A stretch of DNA of 38,507 nucleotides from Didymodactylos carnosus (taxonomy: Eukaryota > Rotifera > Eurotatoria > Philodinida > Philodinidae), in NCBI GenBank assembly GCA_905250885.1, contig CAJNOQ010000946.1, positions 1-38,507 of the forward strand, in the 5' to 3' direction. Shown here in pieces: positions 26,101 through 36,959 of the stretch (position 1 is the first letter of the stretch; every line of letters begins with the position of its first letter). The translations under genes were made by a program, and so were the position numbers. A model generated the notes under the pieces. The model was not told the origin of the DNA, made no database searches, and was given only the letters and a program-made list of their open reading frames with translations.

Positions 26101-26822
26101 GTCTCGATTACTAAATCCTCCATCGTATATCTAAAAATCAAACAAAAAGACAAATACAATAAAATTTACTATTGACAAATAAAAGATGTATATTTACCCC
26201 ATCATCATACGCAGAATTGAGTGCTCCACTCCAAAAATCAGGAACTATAATAGAAAAGAAAGCGTGATCAATTTCGCGAATTTTTAGAAAAAAAAAAATA
26301 GCAACGATCACAAACCTTTTGTTCCATTTGTAGAATAAAGCACCTCGGAATTTGTATTACCGGGATGCATATTAGCACCATGATAGTTCACTGTAGAGCA
26401 CAACATCTATATGACGAACATAAAAATAAAACAATAATATAACTCAAATAACATCAAATAACACACAAATGCACAAAGTAAACATGCGCAAAGTGGAAAA
26501 AACATGCAACTACAAAATTGCTATTATTTTTCTCGAAATTAGTCGGTGTAAAAATGTGACCAGCATGCACACGTTGTGAACAAAAACAAAAAAGATGAAA
26601 ACGATAGAATAATTTTAAAAAAAAGTACCGAAGAAATTCTTGTTGAATTCTGATCATGTGAAGCAGTTAAACGAGTACGATGTTTCACCTGAATTGAAAT
26701 ATTTTATATGAATAATTTTTGAAATAAATAAAGAACTAAAAATAGTTTATTATTTAGTCTTGACTACTTACAGCATTGAGATCCAGTAAATCATTGAGTT
26801 CTTTATCATTGTGTAAACTCAT
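11722..26822 (-). CDS. TCF4: E-protein, class I bHLH transcription factor (TCF3/4/12, Daughterless family)
   Basis: Exons in gene order: 26822-26772, 26688-26629, 26406-26316, 26244-26198, 26130-26067, 25674-25634, 25557-25524, 25461-25427, 15427-15337, 15272-15079, 15014-14945, 14883-14816, 14562-14262, 14203-13894, 13765-13625, one of two bHLH exons, and 11936-11722. The sum is 1959 nt, or 652 aa (human TCF4-B is 667). The start [17 protein letters not shown] matches the AD1 helix. [26 protein letters not shown] and [14 protein letters not shown] match E-protein landmarks including AD2. The basic region [15 protein letters not shown] and the tail [13 protein letters not shown] are diagnostic. 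E-proteins dimerise with tissue-specific bHLH factors and bind CANNTG E-boxes in the nucleus. A 5' UTR splice acceptor lies at 26845. It is probably the single counterpart of the three vertebrate paralogues; the symbol only indicates the family. Confidence 0.95.
12243..12480 (-). CDS. TCF4: E-protein alternative bHLH exon 16B, split by a small intron
   Basis: There are two pieces, 12480-12374 (107 nt) and 12281-12243 (39 nt), separated by a 92-nt GT-AG intron. They sum to 146 nt, exactly the length of exon 16A, with the same outer phases. The product reads [48 protein letters not shown]. Its loop (DRPQTKL) is closer to the vertebrate consensus (KPQTKL) than that of 16A (DKPITKL). Splicing both 16A and 16B in series puts a TAA in frame seven codons after the junction. 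Omitting both gives AGA ACG TAA. Confidence 0.92.
13096..13241 (-). CDS. TCF4: E-protein alternative bHLH exon 16A
   Basis: This single 146-nt exon encodes helix 1, loop and helix 2: [20 protein letters not shown], then [18 protein letters not shown] and [10 protein letters not shown]. It has acceptor TTCTAG and donor GTAAAA. It enters in phase 2 and leaves in phase 1. It is interchangeable with exon 16B (38 of 48 residues identical). The Cys in GRMC corresponds to the E2A residue reported to cross-link homodimers. Confidence 0.92.
19580..19605. repeat. (GA)n microsatellite
   Basis: About thirteen uninterrupted GA dinucleotides in the large E-protein intron. Confidence 0.95.
20129..20155. 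repeat. (TA)n microsatellite
   Basis: About thirteen uninterrupted TA dinucleotides in the large E-protein intron. Confidence 0.95.
22534..22764. repeat. (GT)n and (AT)n microsatellites
   Basis: (GT)10 lies at 22534-22553 and (AT)12 at 22740-22764, both in the large E-protein intron, with ordinary AT-rich sequence between them. Confidence 0.9.
23673..23721 (-). CDS. TCF4: E-protein internal alternative first exon (short isoform)
   Basis: ATG at 23714 opens [14 protein letters not shown], which ends in phase 0 at a strong donor (GTAAGA). It joins exon 9 to give ...[14 protein letters not shown]. The upstream long-form exon (25427-25461) also ends in phase 0 and joins exon 9 directly, and putting both exons in one mRNA creates a stop (ATA TAA). 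So this exon is alternative. Vertebrate TCF4-A and TCF12 short forms likewise start from an internal promoter with an exon spliced to VYAPS...DYN. A (TA)n run lies about 25-40 bp upstream and could serve as a TATA element. Predicted short protein: 525 aa (human TCF4-A is 511). An acceptor-like ACGCAG at 23722 leaves room for a 5' UTR exon. Confidence 0.75.
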
Positions 26823-29800
26823 TATGGTCGGCTAACAAATTAAATCTGAAAATAAATAATAGAAAAGAAAAAACATTGAAATCAATTTGTTTCGAATGAT
26901 TTTCTTGAAAAATGTTAAAATGTAAATAGTTCTGAGTATAAAAGAAGGCTAATCTCTAGATTTCGAATGTTTCTTTCCGAATTATGGAAAGATATTAGAT
27001 ACAGTGTATCGGAGATTCAGAATAAACTACTATGGCCAAATCATTCGACTTTTTTAATTTTTGCTAGAGATCATAGAAACGCTGATTTTCGACATGATCC
27101 TTTAACGATAAAAGACCAATAACTATTAGGTCTTTTAAAGAACTTTTTTCTTCAATAATTGAGATTTAGATAATAAAACAAAAAATTTAAGAATTTCGGA
27201 TTATCAGTCTTTCACTTTATGTCCTCCAATTTTTCCGAAAAAATGAAAATGCAGATCATACAAAAACACCTACGCCGTCGATTATGCTTAAAAAACAAAA
27301 AGCTCCTGGATCTTCCCGTTTTTTGTGACACTCCCTAGGAAGCCTTCCATACTATACTACCCACACATTTTTTATGCTATACCACCACATACTAAATATG
27401 AAACCAATTTTTCAAAGAAAAAAAAATTTAACTTTTTCTTCCACGACATGAACAGTCATGGACAACACTGTCATTCTATCCCTATTTCATATCATACGCA
27501 AACAGAAAAATGAAGCGAATATTTATTAATATTTCGCAGAAAATACTCTGTTGATTATAAAATAATCGATTGCCATTCCTGAATAGTATTTAAAATTATA
27601 ATTCGAAGTTTACATCATGGCTTTTATCGCTGAATGGCGAAATTATTCTAAATCTGTCATAATTACAGTAATTTTAGCAAAAAATGACTTTCTGATATAT
27701 TTCCGATTTTGAATGGTCTCATTCTGAGCTGTAGCCTTTATCAATTAGTAATCATTGAATAAACGCAAACATTAGTGAGAAGGAAATTTTATTTCACAAA
27801 TTATAGTGCCAAACCAGAAAATGGTCACTGGTAGTAAAATGCTATCTCCCACTAACGCGCTATTGAATTCTTCATTTCGCTACGTATTTAGAGAAGTGTT
27901 CTTAGATGCTGCATCTATAAGAAAATTCCCAAAACTTAAATTAATTAAATGTTAGCAGCAATGAATTAAATAATGTGTGATTTTTAGAGATCACAGATGA
28001 GAGCAGTTTTTTTGGACAGAAGTTATTTACAAAGCGTATATTCGTATTTTAGTCTATTTTCTACAGCGTAGATATGTTGAAGCAAAGTAGAAACCCAATT
28101 TTTAAAGTGTATGTATACTGTGCTCCGCATAATAGATTTTGTCATTAAAAATTCTATGGAGAGTATATTCATCTCACACTAACTCGGGTAATAACCTACA
28201 TGTCACAAGCACAACTCACTAACATCTTATTGTCGTCTACACATATAGAAATAAATAAAAAAACGATTTAAGAAAGCAGAAGAATAAAGAACTCATTACT
28301 GACACTGACTTGAATAACAACATGAATTTGGATTCGCCGATTATTTTCAGCAATGAAATAATAATATCAACATCATTCTAAAGGTTTTACACATTGTGCC
28401 ATCAAGATGGTATTGAATGCAAAGATGGCGATAAGGAAATAAAATAGATTTTCGGTTCAATAAAGAAAATTTTGGATCTAATTGTGTTTTAAGCAAAAGC
28501 TCAAGTGATAGTGCTCATTGCAGGAAGGAACAGTGAACACCTATTTATATGATGAAGCACAATAATGTTAAGGCGAATCAAGAAGCGACCAAAGATGGTG
28601 TTGGTAGACGAGCAGAGATGATATTAATACAAAGCAAAAGAATGTGAAACATTTTTTCTATCAGTCATAGTTTTCAAGGACACTAGTAAGATTCGATCTT
28701 TCAAAAAAGAGCATATCCGATATCCAAAAGAAATCATTCACTTTGTAGAGATCTTAAAACTATCTTCGATTGGGTCTCCGGTTTGAGAGGGAAACGGCGT
28801 TCTTAACCAATCCTTACATTTCAATTCCAAAGAAAGAAAAAATTGAAAGATTTACATGTACGGTATACCCATGTTTTGTAGAAGCAATGGTGTAATATTT
28901 TTCCAAGAAATTTGACCGTTGATTCGCTTGCAAAAACTAGATGTTCACATGAGAAAATCTATTTAATTGGTTGTTTTTCGTGTCAAGAGTTGTAAGTTCA
29001 AGAATCGATGGAATACTAAGCGTTGTTTCATAAATATTCTTAAATTCATGAACGTAGGTGCAGACTTAAGCCAACATTGAGTTGATTTAGTGCATCGTTA
29101 CGGAGCATTGGTTTAAGACAATTCTAGAGGTGTTTCCAGTGAATTCTCAAGCTAAGACAGGCGTAACAAGTGTGTGTGTGTGAATGTAACCCCCATTCTA
29201 CTTTCAAATATCTTTTATTTTTCCTCCAGCAAAATGTTTTCTTGAAATATAAAACTGACACTCTGCAAAAAGCAAACTCGTGAACCATTTAGATAAATTG
29301 ATATAAAGTGCGCAGCAATTTGATGAATGGCAATATCAGCTGCTCAGTAGTATATACAGAGTACACCATTTATCTTATCGCTTGGCCGCAGACTATATAA
29401 ATGCATGAAACATCACCACATTTTAATTCAAATTCAATCAACTTGTCATCGAAGAAAACAAAAACATCAGAAATTGTGCCCGTTTCTATATACAATGTGA
29501 AAATGTTCGCTGAAAAATTTGTTTATTTTTCTGACGGGATTCAGTGAAAAAAAATCAGTTTTTTAAAAGTCCAGGGGGAACCGGTCCCCCCCCATCCTTC
29601 CTCTCTGACTACGGCCCTAATCACGATTCATGATGTTAAGACAAGCTTAAGCCAATGTTGAACTAAGATTGCTAAGTAGACATTTAGATTTGAGAACCAC
29701 TTAAGAAAGATGGTGGATATAGACAGATTTTCCGCTGAAAGTGCATTTGCAGAAAATTAGCTAGTATGTAATATTTTTGCGAGAATTGTTAGAAAAGATG

Positions 29801-30246
29801 GCTTAACTCATTGTTAAACTTAAAGAAACAGTATGAAATCAAAAATTCAATGGTTGCGGCATTGAAATTTGTCAGTGCTAAAGAATGTTGATGAAATGAC
29901 ACACATGTGGCACCGCTCACTTCAGAGAAGATAATATCACTCAGGTCATAAAATTTATGTAAAGTTCAGATTTACCATTTCATAAAACGTCACATTATCG
30001 TTTAAGCTATCAGAAAACACCCCGCAAAGGACCTCTTCGATACTTGATTCTTTGATGAGATGATAGCCGTTGTTTTCCGAGCTGTTCTTGTTTTTTTTCA
30101 TCCATAATCGACATATATACTATTTTTCACTTCCTATTTTTTCAGCTTCTCATAAAATGTAACTTATCTCACTTTTTAGATTTATTTTTCTAACTAATTT
30201 TGGTTGAGACAATGTTTTATCTTATTACCACATTTATGCCATATTA
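26823..30246. other. Divergent 5'-to-5' spacer between the E-protein and PLK4 genes
   Basis: The E-protein gene runs left and PLK4 runs right, so both promoters should lie here. A 5' UTR acceptor for the E-protein is at 26845 (TTTTCAG read on the minus strand). Repeat relics occupy 29024-29700: GTTTCATAAATATTCTTAA resembles the foldback element at 2635, and two CTTAAGCCAA-TTGA motifs lie at about 29073 and 29650. A G/C-run patch at 29572-29620 resembles decayed transposon ends. The open frame 27325-27513 (+) has no family features. Confidence 0.55.
29024..29710. mobile_element. Degraded relative of the intron-2 foldback family
   Basis: The left edge GTTTCATAAATATTCTTAA is close to GTTTCATAAAAATTCTTAA at 2641. 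The right side ends in ACCACTTAAGAAAG, similar to GAGCACTTAAGAATTT at the other end of that element. The arms have diverged and about 600 bp lies between them, so this may be two fragments. Confidence 0.35.
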
Positions 30247-33220
30247 ATGACTCGAAATATGCAACATGAGTGGTCTCCACATTCATGTTATTTCTGCAAG
30301 AACCAAGAGCCATTTAAGGTAGAACGAAAACATTGGTAATATCATAAATTTGCGTCATACTTGTTTTTATCTATTTAGAATTATCAAAAATACGAGTTAA
30401 TTGGACAAGGCGGCTTTGCAAAAGTTTATCGTGGTAAACGATTATGTGACAACTACGATATTGCTCTCAAAATAGTAAGTGCGTCTCTAGCTTATACTTT
30501 CATTCGAGACTCTCTTCTTTTGAATAGTATTGTTACTTTAGATCGATAAACATCAATTGAAACTTAAGAATGCTCAATCGCGTGTGAACGAAGAAGTTCA
30601 AATTCATTATACGCTTCGAAATCCACTAGTCGTACAAGTAAATATTCTTATTATTGTCTCTGTTGGAATAAATATTCTTTTTAACATTTTTGTTCTAGTT
30701 ATTGGAGGTGTTTGAAGACGAAAGTGAAATATGTTTAATACTTGAACTCTGTGCATGCGATATGCAGAATTATCTTAATTCTAGACAAACTTTTACAGAA
30801 GATGAAAGTAAGCATTAATTCCTGTCTTTTCTGGAAAAAATGACTCCTTAATCGGTATCTTGAATAAATGCAAAAGGATTGTCTACATCGGAAACCATTC
30901 CTTGTTTATTTCTTTACTTTTAGCTCGTCATTATATGAGACAAATTATTAGGGGCGTACAATTTCTTCATCAACATAATATTCTGCATCGCGATCTAAAA
31001 TTACATAATTTGCTTCTGACAAAGAAAAACAATGTGGTAAGTTGTTTGTCGCCATTCTCCAAGACCATCATATTCGAATCTTTCTTATTAGAAAATAGCT
31101 GACTTTGGTTTGGCAAAAAAGCTTGTAACTTCTGCGCAAACAAATTATACAATGGTATAGTTCACTATCTTATATGTATCTATTTAGTTAAGGAATTCTT
31201 CTTTCGTCTTTTAGGTCGGCACTCCAAACTTTTTGGCTCCGTAAGTGCAGTGTAACATCGAATTATCCTCTTATATTGTGCCTTCTACTTGCAGAGAAAT
31301 TGCAACCAGAAAAACGCATAGTTTTGAGGCCGATATTTGGTCTTTGGGAGTATTGACTTACCAATGTCTAGTAGGTAAACCTCCATTCGATGATCATGGT
31401 AAGTTAATTATAAAACGATGATATTATTTGATTAGAAAAGTAATAGACTCTTTCTTATTTAGATGTGCTATCAACATTAAAACGTGTGGCTAGTGTATCT
31501 TATGAATTGCCGCATGAGTTGAGTTTTGAAGCAAAAGATTTAATTTGTAAAATATTACAAAAAGATACAAAGAAGAGGTTAACCTTATTACGTAAGCTAT
31601 GATGAATAATTTCATATAACAAACGGAGTGTGAAAGTGTCTATTCTATCCTTTAGAAATTATCAATCATCCGTTTTTCTTAGTGAAAGAACATTCAGTTC
31701 ACAGTATTACAGTAAACATTCATCTCAAAATGAAATTCTAGTTCTGTTTCATTAACATTTTCATTTTATTTTAGTCATTAAAAAAGAATATGTCAACCGA
31801 CAGTGATATTAGTTTGTCGCCGTCATTGTTGAGACCATCTAGTTTTCAACGACCATATTATTCTAATACATCGGGAATTTCTGTGTATGTTTTATGTCAG
31901 ACTTTTTTTTTCAACATTAAAATTTGTATGTGATTAAGTACTAGACTCTAACATAAAAATCCGATGAGTATAATTCTCAATAAATAATTAAAAAATTAAT
32001 GAAAATGTTTACAATTTTTTTGTTTATAGTTCTTTAAATCAGCATCAATCTCAGTCTCTAGCAACAATGAATAGTTCATCACATTCGTCAAAATTAAATA
32101 CGTTACTACCACCATTACATTTAACTAAAACTCAGAGCAAGTAAAGTATACTTGTATAGCAATCAGTTTAGAATATTATTTACTTGTTTTTTTCATTTTA
32201 TTTTAGTCTTAGTCATAATAGTAAAAAGAATATTCACAATGTTCTAGTTAAATTAAATACACAAAGATTAGATAGTCGACATGTGACAACAAAAAATAAC
32301 ATTGTATAAATTATTTAGTATAATACATTTAAATTAGTCAATTTATATATCATTTATTTTTTTAGTTAGATATATTATCCAATGGTGAAGTAGTTATTCA
32401 ACATATAGTCGATTCAAAGGGTACAAAACGAGTTGTGGACATATTTCGTGTATCAGCTAATGGAGAAAAAGTATTTATTATCTTTCAACCATTGTTTTTT
32501 CTTCTATCTTTGACATTCATAGCATTTAGATAATTAATTATCGACCAGATAAACATCATTATAGTTCATGCTTCGAAAATATTGAACAATTATCGCTGCC
32601 AGATAATTATGAGGAATTTACATTTGATAATTTACCAGAAAAACTATGGCATAAATATCAGCGCGCATTAAAGTGTGTTATTATGAAGAAAATGTGTTCT
32701 ATTATTTTTTTACTCGTCTCTATCTTTTATAATTATAGATTTGTTAATATCATTCGTTCTCTAAGATCTAAAATTATTATGTTTACAAAAGATACAAAAT
32801 GTCGATTAATGGAGACAACAATTGAATTTGATGTAATATTTTATAATTAATTTATCACAATTTAATTTTATGTTGTTTTTACGCTATTCAGGTATTATTC
32901 TATGCAAATGATGCAAAAATATCAATTTATAGAAAAAATTTGGATGACATTAATTCACCATTAGAAATTAAATATGTTGATGGTAAAGTGACATCGACCT
33001 TAATGTACGATGACGTCGTTCAATCATCCGTCGATCAATTAAATATATCAACTGAAACAAAACAAATGATTGATAAAGCGATCAAGGTATGACTTTTATT
33101 CGTGAAACTAAGGAAACTATTTTTTTTTTCGAGAATTTATTGCAAATAAAGTTTGACTTTTTTCAGACTTCTTACGTCAATATCGAGAAAACTTGCGTGA
33201 TTTTCGAGAAACAGCTTTAA
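30247..33220 (+). CDS. PLK4: Polo-like kinase 4 (PLK4/SAK), 18 exons
   Basis: Exons: 30247-30318, 30379-30474, 30542-30637, 30699-30807, 30924-31036, 31092-31154, 31215-31240, 31295-31398, 31463-31591, 31656-31711, 31775-31884, 32030-32140, 32207-32303, 32366-32470, 32530-32672, 32739-32832, 32892-33086, 33167-33220. The sum is 1773 nt, or 590 aa. Kinase landmarks are the glycine loop GQGGFAKVY (33-41), Lys55 in [13 protein letters not shown] (146-153), ADFGLA (165-170) and [13 protein letters not shown]. The C-terminal half carries the cryptic polo box: [30 protein letters not shown] and [15 protein letters not shown]. These match PLK4 (family: YSFDNLPEKYWRKYQ). PLK4 is the master kinase of centriole duplication, and its cryptic polo box dimerises and binds CEP152/Asterless. 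Human PLK4 is 970 aa. Here the linker is short and no third polo box is seen. GTA TGA at 33087 would stop the unspliced frame; I chose to splice to a final exon because it completes the terminal helix. Confidence 0.93.
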
Positions 33221-34829
33221 CACATTTTTATGTGGATCACAGTTTTCCTTTTAACAATTGATATTGGATCAGGAGAAGATGGGGAAAACGAATTCTCAGA
33301 TGCGATCAGGTGAAGCTGAAATTTTCGGCTCGTTAGATGTTGTAGTTCCAGGAGGAGTTTCGTGATTTGTTAGAATGTCCAATACGTATAGGTTTTATTC
33401 TGCTCAATTTTGAATGAGTATTTTTCAAAGCTATGCGTGAAATGACAGAACAGGCGTATTGAACAGTTTGAGTGGTTAGAATGGTTATAGCCAGTTTTTG
33501 TTTGAATTGATGTTCGAAGATGGACAAGGATCTGAAGGCTATCGCACAGCGAGAAAATAAGTTATTTTTGTAAACTATCTACTATTATCTACTCCACATT
33601 TATGTGAAAGAATGCATAAACATAATTCATAAACTTAGCAAAGTACATGAATCAATTTTTTTTTCCGAATTGGAAAACAGGTAAGATTCAAGTCTGCTGA
33701 GTCTACTGACCGACCATAAATTAAAAAAATTTACTAACATTTCATTTTTAGTTACGCGAAAACTGTTTGATGAAAAATTGCATACTTGAAGAACATCACG
33801 CTCAATTTCCAGGTGGTAGTACATTTCCTGCCATATTTGGAGAAAAGCCGAAATAAATGATGACATGAAGCAGTTAATGATTGGGAGTACTTAGTTTATT
33901 GATTTTTTTGTTAGTCTTTTGTACAAATACCTTTTAATTCATCTCTCAGAAAAAACACTATGTCAGATAGGTCGTTCTTTTTGTGATTTTTTTTAAAAAC
34001 TAAATCGACGCTACTTTTTTCACTCGTTCTTGTTTTGTTGTGATACTTATTTTTGTAACTGACAGGTATTTTTTCACCTGAAATAGATAGAAAAACTATA
34101 CGATACAATGATCAAACTTGCACGTTGTAAATGTTTGGACTAATGTGAGCTGTTCATTAAGTAACTTTAAAAACGGTTTGATTTTCAGGTGCAATTCTGA
34201 GTATGCCCATTATTAGTTTGGCGTAACTGAATCTACCATCTATTACCCTACAGTTAAATAGGAACATTGAGAAACTGGTATAAAAATCGGGTACGTTTTT
34301 AGATATCTTACGAGAAAACCTATGGAAGTGATCTCCTGTTTCTAGTGATTTGTACGTCTATCGATAGAGTATATCGACGTAGTAAAAAGCCTAAAAGGAT
34401 TTCGGCCGATGACTCATCCTTCAAAAGTGAGAATTAAAAGGTTAATCTATGGAAAACGTAAAATTCAATAACTTGGGAATGGAATGAGTTGTAAAGCTGG
34501 AACCTTTTATGGATATCACAGACATATAGAAGAGCCATAGAAAGAAATTTGAGCTCTTAACTACACACACTAAGATCATATTTTGCCTAAATACAAATAC
34601 TTTTTCCTTGTTTTTCTTTACTGTGAACTTTATTCTATGTTATCAAAGGAATAGCTAAATCTTTTCACTTTGATTATGTATAGCTGATTTTTCACAGGCT
34701 ATTTTTTTTACGAAAACAGCAATCTTTTAAATTAAGAAGTTTATATAAGTCGACAAAGCTTAAGTAGTTGGAATCAAATTTTAGTAGACGAAATATGCCA
34801 CAGATGAACTGAATTTATACGATGTTTTT

Positions 34830-34956
34830 CAAAACAAATCGTATCATACCGTAAAATACCAGCAATATCGGCCGACTGATTATACTTCATACTAATGCCG
34901 GTATACCGGTCGGCGTTATAATTCGTACCAGTATATCGATACCGGTTGCACCTCTG
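34830..34956 (-). mobile_element. hAT-like transposon end (relic)
   Basis: Read on the minus strand from 34956, the sequence starts CAGAGGTGCAACCGG and continues with several CCGGTAT/ATACCGG motifs. Many hAT elements begin CAG-GGTG and carry such short sub-repeats. The 8 bases outside are GTGTACAA. I did not find a matching second end or duplication, so this is a tentative call. Confidence 0.35.
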
Positions 34957-35212
34957 GTGTACAAGTGTTGGAGATTTGACTGATCCTTTTTCCGAATCTC
35001 TAAGATCCGCCATAACCTAGAACAAGTCGCTAAATCGAACTAGAAAAACGGTATGGAAAGAAAGAAAGAAGAATTTTGCTAGGCAACGCTCAGAGTGAAA
35101 AGCAATAAGTCTCACTCAGTCGACTTAATTAAAGACACTATTTTAACAGTAGAACTTACAATGTAGACTACTACCGCTACCTTTCAACGGTAGTTTGCGA
35201 CTCCATTGAATG

Positions 35213-35252
35213 GCACACACGCACACACACACACACACACATACACACACAT
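35213..35252. repeat. (CA)n microsatellite
   Basis: An imperfect CA dinucleotide run, interrupted by CG and TA steps, about 330 bp upstream of the EF-hand gene. Confidence 0.95.
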
Positions 35253-35580
35253 ACTCATAAACGAGAAAAACGTCATAATGCCAATAGAAAGAGAATTTTT
35301 TCTTTTCTTTCTATCGTCATTATGAATACTCATAGTGACTTCTCGCGTATATGTTGAGTAAATTTGATTGTCTGCATTGAGAAAAGGAACGAAAAAGTTA
35401 TGGGTTGTTCTTATTTTTTCTAATGCTTTCTTCATGCGCTACACATCATTTTTTTTAACGAAAGAGTAAAATTTCTCGTAGAAAGAAAAAAAAGGTCAAC
35501 GAAACGCTACGTGAGCTAAGTCTCAATCGTTCTAAATATACATTGGCTACATACTTTCAACATTCTTTTTTATTATAACC

Positions 35581-36096
35581 ATGTCTGCAAAAACGTTAAG
35601 CGATGAACGAATCAATGAACTTCGAGAAATATTTTCAATGTTAGACGATGGTGGTGGATACTTGAATCAAACTCAATTGGGTACACTTTTATTAGCAATG
35701 GGTTTTTCAATACCTAACATTGAAATAAGTGCACTAATGAATAAATTTGATACAGAGAAAACCGGTAAAATTGATTTTCCTCAAGTATTAACAATTATTG
35801 CAACACAAACAAATAATTTAACATCAGCAGGACATAGTAAACAAATATTAGAAGCTATGAAATTATTTGATACAAATAACGATGGTACGAATTTTATTTC
35901 CTTGTTGATGTTATTTGAAAATTTTTCTCTTTTTATAGATACGATTTTAGAAAGTGATTTTCGTTTTTTAATGACTCAAATGGGAGAACCACTTACTAAA
36001 CAATCATATGAGGATATGATCAATTCTACGGATGCACGAACAAAAAATGGACGAATAAATTATAGAAAACTAACGTCAGCGATCATTCATCTCTAA
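35581..36096 (+). CDS. Calmodulin/centrin-like EF-hand protein with one in-frame intron
   Basis: The unbroken frame would give 171 aa, but 35885-35938 is best read as a 54-nt intron (GTACGA...TTTTTATAG). Its removal yields 153 aa, the usual calmodulin size, and repairs the third EF-hand loop to DTNNDDTILESD. The N-terminus LSDERINELREIFSMLD and TGKIDFPQVLTII match the calmodulin/centrin superfamily. AMGF and KQILEAMKLFD lean toward centrin, and GEPLTKQSYEDMI fits either. Loop 1 (DDGGGYLNQTQL) and loop 4 (DARTKNGRINYR) lack several acidic ligands, so at most two or three sites should bind calcium. Centrins act in centrioles, which fits the neighbouring PLK4, but the assignment stays at superfamily level. 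Confidence 0.88.
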   Translation: MSAKTLSDERINELREIFSMLDDGGGYLNQTQLGTLLLAMGFSIPNIEISALMNKFDTEKTGKIDFPQVLTIIATQTNNLTSAGHSKQILEAMKLFDTNNDGTNFISLLMLFENFSLFIDTILESDFRFLMTQMGEPLTKQSYEDMINSTDARTKNGRINYRKLTSAIIHL

Positions 36097-36959
36097 AAAT
36101 AACTTTTTCTTGTACGCTTCTGATGATCTATTTCTTTTACTATGATAAAAGTCAGTTATACATGTTCAAAATATGTTCATACAGAACAGAAGCCAACTAT
36201 AACACACAACTAGTCTTTTCCCAAACAAAAAGAAGTAGACGATTAGATTCGTTAACATTTTCGTCTTGATAAATACACCACGTAGGTGATTTTTAAATTG
36301 AAATTAATTTTATTTATTGACTACCACAACAAAAATAGAATGAAAAACATTCATGAGATTGAGTCGTGCGTATATGAGAAGAACAAAACAAAAATGACTT
36401 TGTTAAAAGGTACAAACTAAAAAAAGGCAATTAAAAAAAAACCTGTTAAATTAATGACTAACAGCACACAAAAAGAAGTAACGACTTTGTTTCAAAAAAC
36501 ATATTTGACCATGCTAAATATTTTTTGTATCAGTTTCAATCGACTAAAGATATAGTTAAAAAAAAAGAAATGTCACTGTTTGTAAAAAAAACAAAAACAA
36601 GATAAAGTACGAATCGTAAAAATATCTGACACACGTGTACGAGTAAATTTTGTCTCGATTTTAGTGTTCGCGTCAAGGCTTCATTCTACGAAAGATAAAG
36701 AAATATTTGATATAAGAAAAGACGAAGAAAAGTAGATGAAAATCACACAATTAAAAAATGACCAATATTTGGTAGAAATATACTGTCGCAAATACAAAAA
36801 AAAGTTTCGTACATGACAAAATGAAAGAAAAAAAAAGGTTTCTTATTCAGATTGTACACACACACACACACACACACACATTTGCGCTAAGCGTAAATAA
36901 TCGAAAAATTATTAAATATGATTAGAAACTGAAAGAATATTTGTTGGAAGACAAATTCA
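36097..36959. other. Convergent 3' spacer with a (CA)n run
   Basis: The EF-hand gene (+) and RAPGEF1 (-) both end here. The stretch is AT-rich, with a (CA)12 microsatellite at 36856-36880. No gene or RNA was recognised. Confidence 0.7.

Larger units (their letters stand above)
33221..35580. other. Spacer between PLK4 and the EF-hand gene
   Basis: No gene is supported. It should contain the PLK4 3' UTR and the EF-hand promoter. I looked for a missing third polo box of PLK4 on the plus strand and saw none. Minus-strand open frames at 33333-33527, 33627-33866, 33911-34108 and 35184-35435 have no family features; the last includes a translated CA repeat. A hAT-like end lies at 34830-34956. Confidence 0.55.

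Noticed and set aside
29572-29625. G/C-run patch followed by GACTACGGCCCTAATC as a transposon end
   Set aside because: The look is suggestive, but no partner end or duplication was found, so I only mention it in the spacer entry.
33087-33092. PLK4 ending at the TGA directly after GTA
   Set aside because: The GT starts a good donor, and the next exon in phase 0 adds a helix-like 17 residues and a stop. The alternative is still possible.
35581-36096. A single-exon 171-aa EF-hand protein
   Set aside because: The middle 18 codons are hydrophobic, start with GT and end with a pyrimidine tract plus AG. Removing them restores the EF-hand loop and the normal length.
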